From contig CM021318.1 in assembly GCA_010645155.1 (NCBI GenBank), forward strand, positions 10,099,154 through 10,163,153: a stretch of DNA of 64,000 bases. Reading direction: 5' to 3'. Source of the DNA: Tigriopus japonicus (lineage: Eukaryota > Arthropoda > Copepoda > Harpacticoida > Harpacticidae). Every line of letters begins with the position of its first letter. Within the stretch, counting starts at the first letter, position 1. Position numbers and translations under genes: made by a program. Under the pieces are notes generated by a model. The model worked only from the letters and a program-made list of their open reading frames with translations. It had not been told where the DNA came from and did not search any database. Of the stretch, positions 35,437 through 46,106 are shown in pieces.

Positions 35437-38109
35437 TCAAGAGAACCACTCATCTCTGGCTTTAAATTTTTTGCAAAAGAACTTTAGAGAACCTGTGTTC
35501 CCACATCATTCAAATATTGCAAAAAAAAAATCAAGAGAACCACTCACCTCTGGCTTTAATATTTTTGAAAAAGAACTTTAGAGAACCCGTGTTCGCTCAA
35601 CATTAATAAATTGCATAAGGTCTCTAGTGAACCACTCATCTCTGGCTTTGATATTTTTGAAAAAGAACTTTAGAGAATCCGTGTTCGCTCAACATTAATA
35701 AATTGCAAATGGTCTCAAGAGAACCACTCATCTCTGGCTTTGATATTTTTGAAAAAGAACTTTAGAGAACCCGTGTTCGCTCAACATTAATAAATTGCAA
35801 ATGGTCTCAAGAGAACCACTCATCTCTGGCTTTAATATTTTTGAAAAAGAACTTTAGAGAACCCGTGTTCGCTCAACATTAATAAATTGCATAAGGTCTC
35901 TAGTGAACCACTCATCTCTGGCTTTGATATTTTTGAAAAAGAACTTTAGAGAATCCGTGTTCGCTCAACATTAATAAATTGCAAATGGTCTCAAGAGAAC
36001 CACTCATCTCTGGCTTTAATATTTTTGAAAAAGAACTTTAGAGAACCCGTGTTCGCTCAACATTAATAAATTGCAAATGGTCTCAAGAGAACCACTCATC
36101 TCTGGCTTTAATATTTTTGAAAAAGAACTTTAGAGAACCCGTGTTCGCTCAACATTAATAAATTGCAAATGGTCTCAAGAGAACCACTCATCTCTGGCTT
36201 TAATATTTTTGAAAAAGAACTTTAGAGAACCCGTGTTCGCTCAACATTAATAAATTGCAAATGGTCTCAAGAGAACCACTCATCTCTGGCTTTAATATTT
36301 TTGAAAAAGAACTTTAGAGAACCCGTGTTCGCTCAACATTAATAAATTGCAAATGGTCTCAAGAGAACCACTCATCTCTGGCTTTAATATTTTTGAAAAA
36401 GAACTTTAGAGAACCCGTGTTCGCTCAACATTAATAAATTGCAAATGGTCTCAAGAGAACCACTCATCTCTGGCTTTAATATTTTTGAAAAAGAACTTTA
36501 GAGAACCCGTGTTCGCTCAACATTAATAAATTGCAAATGGTCTCAAGAGAACCACTCATCTCTGGCTTTAATATTTTTGAAAAAGAACTTTAGAGAACCC
36601 GTGTTCGCTCAACATTAATAAATTGCAAATGGTCTCAAGAGAACCACTCATCTCTGGCTTTAATATTTTTGAAAAAGAACTTTAGAGAACCCGTGTTCGC
36701 TCAACATTAATAAATTGCAAATGGTCTCAAGAGAACCACTCATCTCTGGCTTTAATATTTTTGCAAAAGAACTTTAGAGAACCCGTGTTCGCTCAACATT
36801 AATAAATTGCAAATGGTCTCAAGAGAACCACTCATCTCTGGCTTTAATATTTTTGCAAAAGAACTTTAGAGAACCCGTGTTCGCTCAACATTAATAAATT
36901 GCAAATGGTCTCAAGAGAACCACTCATCTCTGGCTTTAATATTTTTGAAAAAGAACTTTAGAGAACCCGTGTTCGCTCAACATTAATAAATTGCAAATGG
37001 TCTCAAGAGAACCACTCATCTCTGGCTTTAATATTTTTGAAAAAGAACTTTAGAGAACCCGTGTTCGCTCAACATTAATAAATTGCAAATGGTCTCAAGA
37101 GAACCACTCATCTCTGGCTTTAAAATTTTTGAAAAAGAACTTTAGAGAACCCGTGTTCCCACAACATTCAAATATTGCGAAAAAACTCAAGAGAACCACT
37201 CATCTCTGGCTTTGATATTTTTGCAAAAGAACTTAAGAGAGCTCATGTTCGCTCAACATTAATAAATTGCAAAAGGTCTCAAGAGAACCACTCATCTCTG
37301 GCTTTAATCTTTTTGCAAAAGAACTTAAGAGAGCTCATGTTCGATCATTCTTAATAAATTGCAAATGGTCTCAAGAGAACCACTCATCTCTGGCTTTAAT
37401 ATTTTTGAAAAAGAACTTTAGAGAACCCGTGTTCGCTCAACATTAATAAATTGCAAATGGTCTCAAGAGAACCACTCATCTCTGTCTTTAATCTTTTTGC
37501 AAAAGAACTTTAGAGAACCCGTGTTCGCTCAACATTAATAAATTGCAAATGGTCTCAAGAGAACCACTCATCTCTGGCTTTAATATTTTTGAAAAAGAAC
37601 TTTAGAGAACCCGTGTTCGCTCAACATTAATAAATTGCAAAAGGTCATAAGAGAACCACTCATCTCTGGCTTTACTATTTTTGAAAAATAACTTTAGAGA
37701 ACCCGTGTTCCCTCAACATTAATAAATTGCAAATGGTCTCAAGAGAACCACTCATCTCTGGCTTTACTATTTTTGCAAAAGAACTTAAAAGAGCTCATGT
37801 TCGATCATTCTTAATAAATTGCAAAAGGTCATAAGAGAACCACTCATCTCTGGCTTTAATATCTTTGAAAAAGAACTTTAGAGAATCGTGTTCGCTCAAC
37901 ATTAATAAACTGCAAATTGTCTCAAGAGAACCACTCATCTCTGGCTTTACTATTTTTGAAAAAGAACTTTAGAGAACCCGTGTTCGCTCAACATTAATAA
38001 ATTGCAAATGGTCTCAAGAGAACCACTCATCTCTGGCTTTAAAATGTTTGCAAAAGAATTTACGAAAACCCGTGTTCGCTCAACATTAATAAATTGCAAA
38101 AGGCTCAAT
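35430..38109 (+). repeat. 92-bp tandem satellite array (about 29 copies)
   Basis: The unit is 92 bp, measured for example from GGTCTC at 35711 to 35803. It reads GGTCTCAAGAGAACCACTCA, then a TCTCTGGC block, a GAAAAAGAACTTTAGAGAAC block and a final CATTAATAAATTGC block. The core (about 35,700-37,080) is almost perfectly homogeneous. Edge units are diverged, including a variant with AACTTAAGAGAGCTCATGTT. Units marked by ATAAGGTCTCTAGTG at 35615 and 35891 lie exactly 276 bp (three units) apart, a higher-order duplication. 92 is not a multiple of three and the units contain stops, so the array is non-coding. Confidence 0.95.
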
Positions 38110-38686
38110 AGCTCAAATGGCTCAGAATATCTCTACATTTAACACCATGATCTTTCCCTTTAACCTGTTGTAAGATATTTTGAGGTTAACTGAAGGAGTG
38201 TCCCCTCAAAAATCAGTTACGTGTCAATAAAATTTGTATTTATATCTGAATCTGGGTAAAATTTATTCCATTTTCAGGTTATCAGAGCTGCATCTCTTTT
38301 GTCAAGTGTAGCATTGAAAAAAATTTAAGCATAAAAAGTTTGGCTCTGGTGAAAAACACAAAAAATAATAATTCAGCTCTCGAGGATCATTCTTCAACAT
38401 CCAATGTATGTTACCATTATTCAAGTTCGAAACTAAGGTTGCAATATTTCGGCCATACCTCCCGTTCTTGACACTTTTCCTCGCAATCATGCATCAATCG
38501 AACAACTAGGTCGGATAAGCTGGTCAAAGTTCAAAATGTCAAGATTATTCTGGCTGAATGTCTGTATATATGTAGGAGGCGCTTCCAAACGAACACTCGC
38601 CAAACTGCTTCCTCCGAAATTGAGATGCCACAGATTGGCAAGTGAGCAACGTGCGTTAGGGCTTCATCAAGGGGTGTCAATCCACA
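38110..38686. other. 5' flank of the SDR gene
   Basis: Intergenic DNA between the satellite and the SDR gene. No feature was recognised apart from weak open frames. Confidence 0.3.
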
Positions 38687-40080
38687 ATGGATCCTTTGGT
38701 CTCGGCATTTGTGGTCTTTTATCGGCGTATGGTCATCTTCGTCGACATCATTCTGTTTTTCATTAAGTGCGTGCCGCAAATAGTCGCAATATTTTTCATA
38801 TTACATTATATTCAGACCGCTTGCTTTCTCATTTCATGGAAACAGTGCAAGTCTGGCCTTTTTGAGGTCTTTCTATCGGCTATTCGTTAACCGGCCTCAA
38901 AGAAATATTCACGGAGAAATCGCACTAGTCACGGGAGCGGGCAATGGAATTGGTCGACATCTGAGTCTCCAACTCAGTAAATTAGGGGTCATTGTCGTGG
39001 CTGTGGATGTGAACGAAGAACATAATAATGAAACTGTCGAGATGATCAAACGCCATGGTTTTCCAGCCTTTGGGTAAGTGTTGTTTATCCATGTTCTAGA
39101 ATAGTTGGTTCACCATCAAATGAACATGGCAGGGAAATTTGACTATTATTCCGATTGTTCCAGGTACAAATGCGATATTTCAATTCGGGAACAAGTGGAA
39201 GAACTTGTTCGAAAAGTCAAGAATGATGTTGGGGATGTGACTATTCTGATTAATAACGCGGGCATTCAGATCATCCGCCCATTGGGACAATACACGCCCA
39301 CGCAAATTGAAAAAACAGTGGCTGTCAACCTTTTAGGTTTGTTCTTGTTAAAATGATTTTGAAGTGGATGATGAATACCTGAGGTGTTTTTATGTCAGGT
39401 CAATTGTGGATGGTTAGAGCATTCTTACCTCGTATGGTTCAAATGGACCGAGGATCAATCGTTTCTGTGGCAGCTTTGGGAGGCTATGGAGGCTTTCCCA
39501 ATATGATCCCTTTTTGTGCTAGTAAATTTGCGGTCCGGGGTTATATGGAATCGCTCTACTTGGAATTGAGGTTTGGCATTTTCTCGAGATATACCAATTA
39601 CATGAATGATACCAGACGGTCTTGAAATCTCGTTCCAGACAAGAGCGTCCAAATCACAACCTTCATCTTATGACCGTGGCTCCATTCATAGTGGACACCG
39701 GCAGGGTTAAAGGAGCCCTCATTAGGTTTCCTGGTAAGAATTTTGTGATTCTGTCATGAAAAAGTTTCATCTGTCAGATTTTCGGACCGCAAACGTTCAA
39801 TAAAAAAAATCCTCAAATAGTTGTTTCCCAGTGAATTCAAGAAATACTAATCATTGAACTTTTGCTTCCAGGCCTCATAAATATTGTCAAAGCCGAAGAT
39901 GCTGCCCGAACCATTATAGAGAACATGCGGCGTGGAGAAACGGTGCTTTTCCTTCCTGGGATTTACTACTATATTCAGAACTTCATTCGGATTCTCCCTC
40001 TACGAGTTCAGCTTTTGATCACCGACTTTGTAGACACGGGGGTTGAAATCCATTACGATAACCATGATGGAACTTATTGA
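38687..40080 (+). CDS. SDR16C-like short-chain dehydrogenase, probable pseudoenzyme
   Basis: Six exons: 38687-38766, 38867-39073, 39164-39336, 39399-39570, 39639-39733, 39872-40080; all GT-AG with short introns. This gives 311 residues, or 297 if translation begins at the second in-frame ATG (38729). A hydrophobic N-terminus (FVDIILFFIK) suggests a membrane or lipid-droplet anchor as in the epidermal retinol dehydrogenase 2 / 17-beta-HSD11 group. The cofactor motif TGAGNGIG (49-56) and NNAG (126-129) are intact. The active site is not. The Tyr of YxxxK is Phe (PFCASK, Phe192, Lys196 kept), and the catalytic Ser position reads VSVAALGG, giving Ala179. It probably binds NAD(P)(H) without normal SDR catalysis. 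AATAAA follows 19 bases after the stop. Confidence 0.9.
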
Positions 40081-40099
40081 TTGGACCCCAAATTTGTAG

Positions 40100-40105
40100 A
40101 ATAAA
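40100..40105 (+). terminator. polyadenylation signal of the SDR gene
   Basis: An AATAAA hexamer lies 19 bases downstream of the SDR stop codon, implying a very short 3' UTR. Confidence 0.6.
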
Positions 40106-40695
40106 CTACGCGGTTTTGAATCCTCCGTTATTTTTAGTTCATTCACAACGTCTGCCTTGTTCTTCACAAATGCTTGGTACAGGTGGTTCAAGACCTCAGT
40201 TGGCCATTGCTATCTGTCGTCATGAATCCAGATATCAATGGTGAACATATAATCTTAAATTCAACCGTAAGCTATACATCAATATCTGTACACGTGATCA
40301 AACGCTCGTCGTCCGGGGAAAATGTCGTGGAGGTGTAAAAAATAGGTGTTGGTTTGTTCTCTTTCACAAGGATCACAATTTTATAGCGAAGAGCAGTGCT
40401 CGGTAAAAAACTCAAATGTTCAAGACACATCACTTTGATTGGTTAGGGAAGCCTGTGAAACTGTTTCGATCAAAGGAGTAGTAGTAGTAGCAGCAGCAAT
40501 AGTTGTACAAGGAGGTGTAATGAGCGCAACAAGAGTAGGTGATGCTTATTGACACTCCGTGTGGTCTTGAGATGACAGACACACTACTGTCGAACACGTC
40601 TTACACAGGACTCGAGTGTTGACCAAATGCAAGTGTGCACAGATGACAAGACGAACACGGCGTGGAGTTTCAGAGCAAAAATGAGACCGAGTCCC
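40106..40695. other. short convergent intergenic region
   Basis: It lies between the 3' ends of the SDR and UBE2Q genes. It holds a small triplet tract (AGTAGTAGTAGCAGCAGCA, 40480-40498) and nothing else recognised. Confidence 0.4.
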
Positions 40696-40701
40696 TTTAT
40701 T
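40696..40701 (-). terminator. polyadenylation signal of the UBE2Q gene
   Basis: TTTATT on the plus strand is AATAAA on the minus strand, 49 bases past the UBE2Q stop codon. Confidence 0.5.
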
Positions 40702-40750
40702 AAATAACCAAATGTTTGCGGAATTGGGAGTCATCAAGCACAAATAAAAA

Positions 40751-42813
40751 TCAGCCATCTGCCTGAGGAGGAGTGAACCATCCTGAAAGAGGTCGAAGGA
40801 ATTGATTATCTTCCTGGTTCAGATCGCATGAGTTCAAAACGAAGAGAGGGAGCAAAAAGGATTCTTGGCAATGAATTGAATTCGGTTAGAGGGTTTAGTC
40901 AGCGTGCAGAAATCTGGCAACGCTTTGAGCTAACATGATTGATATCGGTGATCGACCTTCTCAGGAATCAAATCCGAGTTTATGCTCGCTCTTTTACACT
41001 CCATTCGCAATTGTAAGGGAATATGACTTACCATTCTTTTCATGAATGTGAACCAAAGATCGGAAAGATTGTTGGGCACGAGCTAAACTATAGGTCCCCT
41101 GGAAAGCCAACGAAATAATTGTATATTCTCATTGGCATGGGTCAAAATGAGCAATTCTTACCCTAGGTGCGTCGAATTTAATTCTGGCTTTGCCTTTGAC
41201 CAAAGTGGCCGAGAGCTGCATGATAACAGCTTCCACCGTGTATGCGGATGACCAGCCTTGTGGGGTCATCAATTCCATGCAAAGGGCTCCACCATCCAAG
41301 ACGTAACCACCGTGCAGGACGGGGTGGACCATGCGAACAAAGGGCGGGTCGAAAGGAAATGTGTCCTAGTGTGGCACGAGATTCGGGAATTCAATACTAA
41401 GTGAACGCTTCATTCAATTTAGGCTACTCCTACCTTGAACATGAATGAAAGGAGAATGTGGTCTTTGCCTTCTTTCTCTTTCAACTTTCGCAAATCGTCA
41501 GCGAGTGGTGAGTCGGGATCGACGCGCATGATCTTGACATTCCATTCGTAGAGGGAGTCATTGACCAACTCCACTTGGTATGAGCCGGATTTGAAACTGG
41601 GTGACTTGTAGATGTCTCTCAGTTCTTTCATCAGTCGATCGGTGGCTTGAACGGACCCGGACACGGTCCCTTTCAGGTAATCACCCCTTTGTTTAGCTTT
41701 TAACCGTTCTAGAACCTGGAGAGCAAAAACAAAATCATGACGAGCTTATAACGGATCCTTCCATTGCCCCACTGAGGTCCTTACTTGCACGTGCTCTGAA
41801 NNNNNNNNNNNNNNNNNNNNNNNNNNNNNNNNNNNNNNNNNNNNNNNNNNNNNNNNNNNNNNNNNNNNNNNNNNNNNNNNNNNNNNNNNNNNTTCATCAG
41901 TCGATCGGTGGCTTGAACGGACCCGGACACGGTCCCTTTCAGGTAATCACCCCTTTGTTTAGCTTTTAACCGTTCTAGAACCTGGAGAGCAAAAACAATA
42001 TCATGACGAGCTTATAACGGATCCTTCCATTGCCCCACTGAGGTCCTTACTTGCACGTGCTCTGAATGAATTTCTTCCTCTTGTCGGGCCTTCTTGGAGA
42101 CGTTCTCGACGTCCTCCATGTCTAAAGCGATCTCGTCCTCATCTTCGGAGTCTTCGTCCTCGTCATCCATGAGGTCATCGTCGCTCGAGGCCGCCATAGC
42201 ATCTTTGGCCGCCGTATGATGCGAGCCCGACGAAGAACCCGCGCCTAAAATCCACCCCAAATACTATCAAACACCCTCTTTTCACGATCAAGAACCCCAA
42301 TGACTTACCCGAGTGCGCGTGATGGTGATGTTTGGCGTGATGAGCGTGAGTGGTTCCTCCGGCCGCACCCGCAGGAGCCGGATTATAGTAGCCTTCGTCC
42401 AATCGCTTGAGTTCGGGCGGCTCGGGCACGGAAAAGGCCGCGCACAACTGGCGAATCAGTCGTCGAACCTGATGCAGAAGGTGATTGTCTAAGCCCGAGG
42501 TTTCGGATAATCCCGTGAGCGCCACCGTCACTTGACTATCCTCGCTCTCGGAAAACCACACGGGCGGCGTACTCGGATACGTTTCCTGCAACATATAAAG
42601 ATCTTTTGTCCACGCATTCATTTAACTCCTCCGATTAGCCTCGGGTCTCACGGTAATATTGGCGTGGATCACGTGTTTTTTGCCCTGATGATCGATGAAT
42701 CGACATGTGAGTTCGTCAACGGTGGCGCTGGTGATGGCGAACCGCCCGTGATCCGACGGGAAGCCCGCAATCACCGTCTGAATCTCCTGCTTCAACACGC
42801 CCAAACACGCCAT
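40751..42813 (-). CDS. UBE2Q: ubiquitin-conjugating enzyme E2 Q (UBE2Q1/2 type)
   Basis: Seven exons on the minus strand: 42813-42652, 42585-42309, 42244-42051, 41715-41434, 41365-41162, 41098-41032, 40782-40751. Phases agree and give 405 residues, close to human UBE2Q1 (422). The E2 accepts ubiquitin from E1 on a cysteine and passes it to targets with an E3. The N-terminal RWD-like region ([12 protein letters not shown] ... [20 protein letters not shown]) is followed by a His-rich linker ([10 protein letters not shown]), an acidic run, and the UBC fold with [26 protein letters not shown] and the active Cys334 in GGALCMEL. It ends [14 protein letters not shown], as in the family. The gap and a duplicated 174-bp segment fall inside intron 3 and exon 4 (see separate entries); the exons above read through intact. 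The 5' flank is GC-rich. Confidence 0.95.
41627..41800. repeat. 174-bp duplication bordering the gap, left copy
   Basis: This copy is identical to 41893-42066 except for one base (AACAAAATC versus AACAATATC). It contains the 5' part of UBE2Q exon 4, all of the short intron and the 3' end of exon 3. Only one copy can be used by the gene, so this looks like two overlapping contig ends that were not merged. Confidence 0.9.
41801..41892. other. assembly gap (92 N)
   Basis: Undetermined bases lie between the two copies of the 174-bp repeat. The gap is probably spurious. Confidence 0.99.
41893..42066. repeat. 174-bp duplication bordering the gap, right copy
   Basis: Partner of 41627-41800. It continues seamlessly into UBE2Q exon 3 (42051-42244). 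If the copies are merged, intron 3 is 69 bp, like the neighbouring introns. Confidence 0.9.
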
Positions 42814-45800
42814 GTTCAAGCGAAAGCCCGCCCGCCTGCCTGCCTGGCCAGGGCCCACCCCCTAAGCGACGCCCTAATTGACCTTGACGCCCGCTTTCTT
42901 CCCGAGATTCGAAGATGAGCGGCTCAACCGGAGGCCAAGACAAACGGGCCCGTGGAAGAGAAAGAGCGAGCGAGTGACGGGAGTGGAGACGGGGATGGAA
43001 GCGGAGGAACGCGAACGGCAGGAGGCGGTGTTCACGGTGAAGGTGGCGGCGGCCAATCTCTCTATCTCGATACTCGAATGAACGAACGGAGGAAGGAAAG
43101 AAAGAAGGAAGGACTGAGGGAACGAAGAAGGGCAGATAGCCGAACGACACACAAAACTTCTCAGGGATCATCAGGATTGCCGGAACACGAAACGAGATTG
43201 TGGCCAAATCGGTCAGATCATGTCACTTGTTGACTTGTGCCTAACAGACCTGGCTTTATCACCTCAATATGTCATGGGTTGGGTAAGTGCACTATTCTTA
43301 TCTTTTTAGCATTTTAAGACTAGTTGATGAACTTACCTTTCAAATTGTTACAAAATGATTCAATGGCGTACAATCAATGACATTTTTTGTCGAGTTTAGA
43401 GATTGGGTTTGGATTTGCGCGAAGATTTCGGAGAAAATAATTTACAACCCTTGGGGGGTTATTTATATATCGGGCGACGTTAGGTACGGATTGCATGTTC
43501 TCAGCGGCATAAAATATTCCATGATCAAGAGTTATTCTAATATTGAATATTTATAATTGTAGCTCTGAACGTGCTTGAAATATAAATTAGGTGCCATGGA
43601 CAATGCCAAATGTGGCTTTTTAAGTCAAAATGAAATTTCAATCCTTATTGCTTTACATTCCATTCTGATCGGTAACAAATTCTTCCGGAACGAGCGCTTA
43701 AAATTTGAATCATCCTTGGATAAGATATGTAAACGTGCGATTTTTTGCGATTATGCCAATAAAGAAATGCAATTCATTAACTAGAATCGAACATTTTTTG
43801 TGATGAATCATTTCAGTCGTGATTCAACCGTATGGTTCTGTTTCTTGTTCATCAATCCTGACTTTGAATGTTTGGCCGTCAGCACCAAAATGGCAGCTCT
43901 GCTTCAGTTCCAAGTTTCACTTGGTCGTGACCGGCCACCAATCATCAGCGATAGTTGAAAGAAGGAAGGCCAGCGCTGACACAAGTTGAAGTAGGCTGGT
44001 TGGCTAGAACCAGCGACGCTGGAAAGGGTTTTTTTGCTGCCACTTTTTACTGCCACTCAAAAGTGCCAGTAAAGAAAACCAGATGGCGGTGAAAAGTGTG
44101 ATTGGTACTTGGTAGTTTGGCAGTAGGCTTTAAGTGGTGGAAAAGGTTGTAGCAGGGAAGTTTTAAAGTGATACACTCTGGCAAAAATGGCATTGCAGCC
44201 AAAATATTTCGACCTCAAACTAACGAAATCGAAAATTTTTGACCTAAGCAAGCGAGATCAAAAATCTTGGTAAAAAAACGAAATAGAAAATTTTCGACCT
44301 AAAAACGAGATGAAATGACCGAAAACGAGAAAATTTTCAACCATAAGTGGCAAAACATTTTTAAAAAATGGCATTGAGGGCCCGTAATTGGCAGTATTTC
44401 AAACAACTTTTGGCAGCATCGGCGTAAAATCACCTGGTAACGCTGGCCAGAACTGCAAGGACCATCCAGGGTGACTATTAAGCCAACAACACATTTTACT
44501 CCATTACACATTTTACTTATTTTATAGAAACAATGTGTTCGTGAATGGTAATGGATATGGAACGAAATATAAGTTGGGCTTTAACCCAGAAATTTCGAAA
44601 AAAGAGCGAAATAATCGTTAAAACGGATTTTATCTTGGCTTACCTTGAAAGAAATCACAAAATAAATCCTAAGTAGAAATATCCTAAATGTATTTTAGTC
44701 TGGCTAAGCTAATTTCAAATCAAAATTTGCTAAAATTTGCATTTTTATGTACTTATTTGAATACCTCATCGAGAATTCCCTCACAAAATGAGTCAAAACA
44801 TTGGCCAAAATAAGCCATTGACGTATTTTTCCTTCTGGAAAATGAGGTTGATATGGCATATTTTTTTTTCAAATGTATAGAGTCCTTTAAGCCAGTGAGA
44901 TGGAAAACACGTGCAACCTTTGAGCTTTAATACAGAAAATTTCTGTTTTTACGTGTCCAATATACATTGAGAAGTTCGAAAATAGGTCAAACGTTTGTGT
45001 CAGGGTGCAAGTTTTGGAGGTGTATTACTAAGGTGACCTCCCAGTGTTATGTACTGTGACCTCCCAGTCAGCTGCTCGTTAAAGGACCCATATAGGGAAA
45101 GCAAATTGTCTATGTCTTACATTTGAAAATGTTTTCCCCCAGTACCGTCACACACATAAGGTCAAACAAGCTCAGGTTGTCACGATCAAGTAGGGTAAAA
45201 ATTTAGACGTATGAAAACTGAAAAAAATATCAAGATACTTTATGTACTGAATGAATACTTCAGTCAGTGGCAAAAACAACGTTTTTCTTAGATTCATTCT
45301 TACATCCATCTGCGACTACAGTAAATAGCAAGTAGTAAGTGGGAGGAGACTTTGGTAGTAATCAAAGTCTCCTCCATGTTGACTTGCTTCAGTGCTTCAG
45401 TCACCCCTATCATTTGGAAGTGAAGGAAGTCTGCCATTGGTCCTCCGAGCCATATTAAATGTCTCATTTATCTTGAGTTGTTGCATTATCAGTCATATCA
45501 TACATGTCCATCAATATTTAAGCTGATCGCAATGATTAGCCAAGGGTTTCCGCTCTGACTACGTCAATGGCTGTTGAAAGTAAAGTTCTTTTGAGACAGA
45601 CTTCATCAGCACTGTTCCAAATCTTGCTAAGAGGTCAACTTGCAAATACCGTCAGTGTTTCCAAAGTAATGAACTAAGTTAAAGTTTTGCTTCGATTTTA
45701 AACTTAAAGAAAAATGAAAATTTTCACGAACATCATTATCGTACGAACGAGCATGGTTCGTGGCAAGGGCAAATTAAAATATCATGGTTCATGCTGAAGA

Positions 45801-46106
45801 TTCATCAAAACGTTTGACGGAAAGTATGGCCTATTTCGATTGGAATGTACGATCGGCTCTGTCTTGACCACAGAGTAAGTTGTTAGCCTGAAGCTTCGAC
45901 ATGGAAATCGATGATCAAAGAAGCAAAAGAGCTTTGTAATGAAAATATATTTCGTTTCGACCAATATGGCCTGATGGTGGTGCAGTTATACTCCATGTTA
46001 TTTGGTTATAAGAAATGAATGATTTTACCTTTGATATGTGCTGATGACACATACGCTTATTTCATTCTAGCGAGCATTTTCGTAAGCAACAAGCCAAAAG
46101 GGCTCT
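42814..46106. other. UBE2Q promoter side and intergenic DNA
   Basis: 42814-43200 is GC-rich with GGAA/GAAG repeats (43087-43125) and is probably the 5' UTR and promoter of UBE2Q. Open frames there are compositional. 43980-44450 holds GCTGCCAC/GTGGCAG words and may be an old MITE. A 13-bp perfect hairpin lies at 45342-45375. The rest shows nothing. Confidence 0.35.

Noticed and set aside
35430..38109. CRISPR-like array
   Set aside because: Units are directly contiguous with no variable spacers and the genome is eukaryotic; it is a satellite.
42716..43233. Open frames on both strands upstream of UBE2Q
   Set aside because: GC-rich promoter or leader composition; the minus-strand one overlaps UBE2Q exon 1 in another frame.
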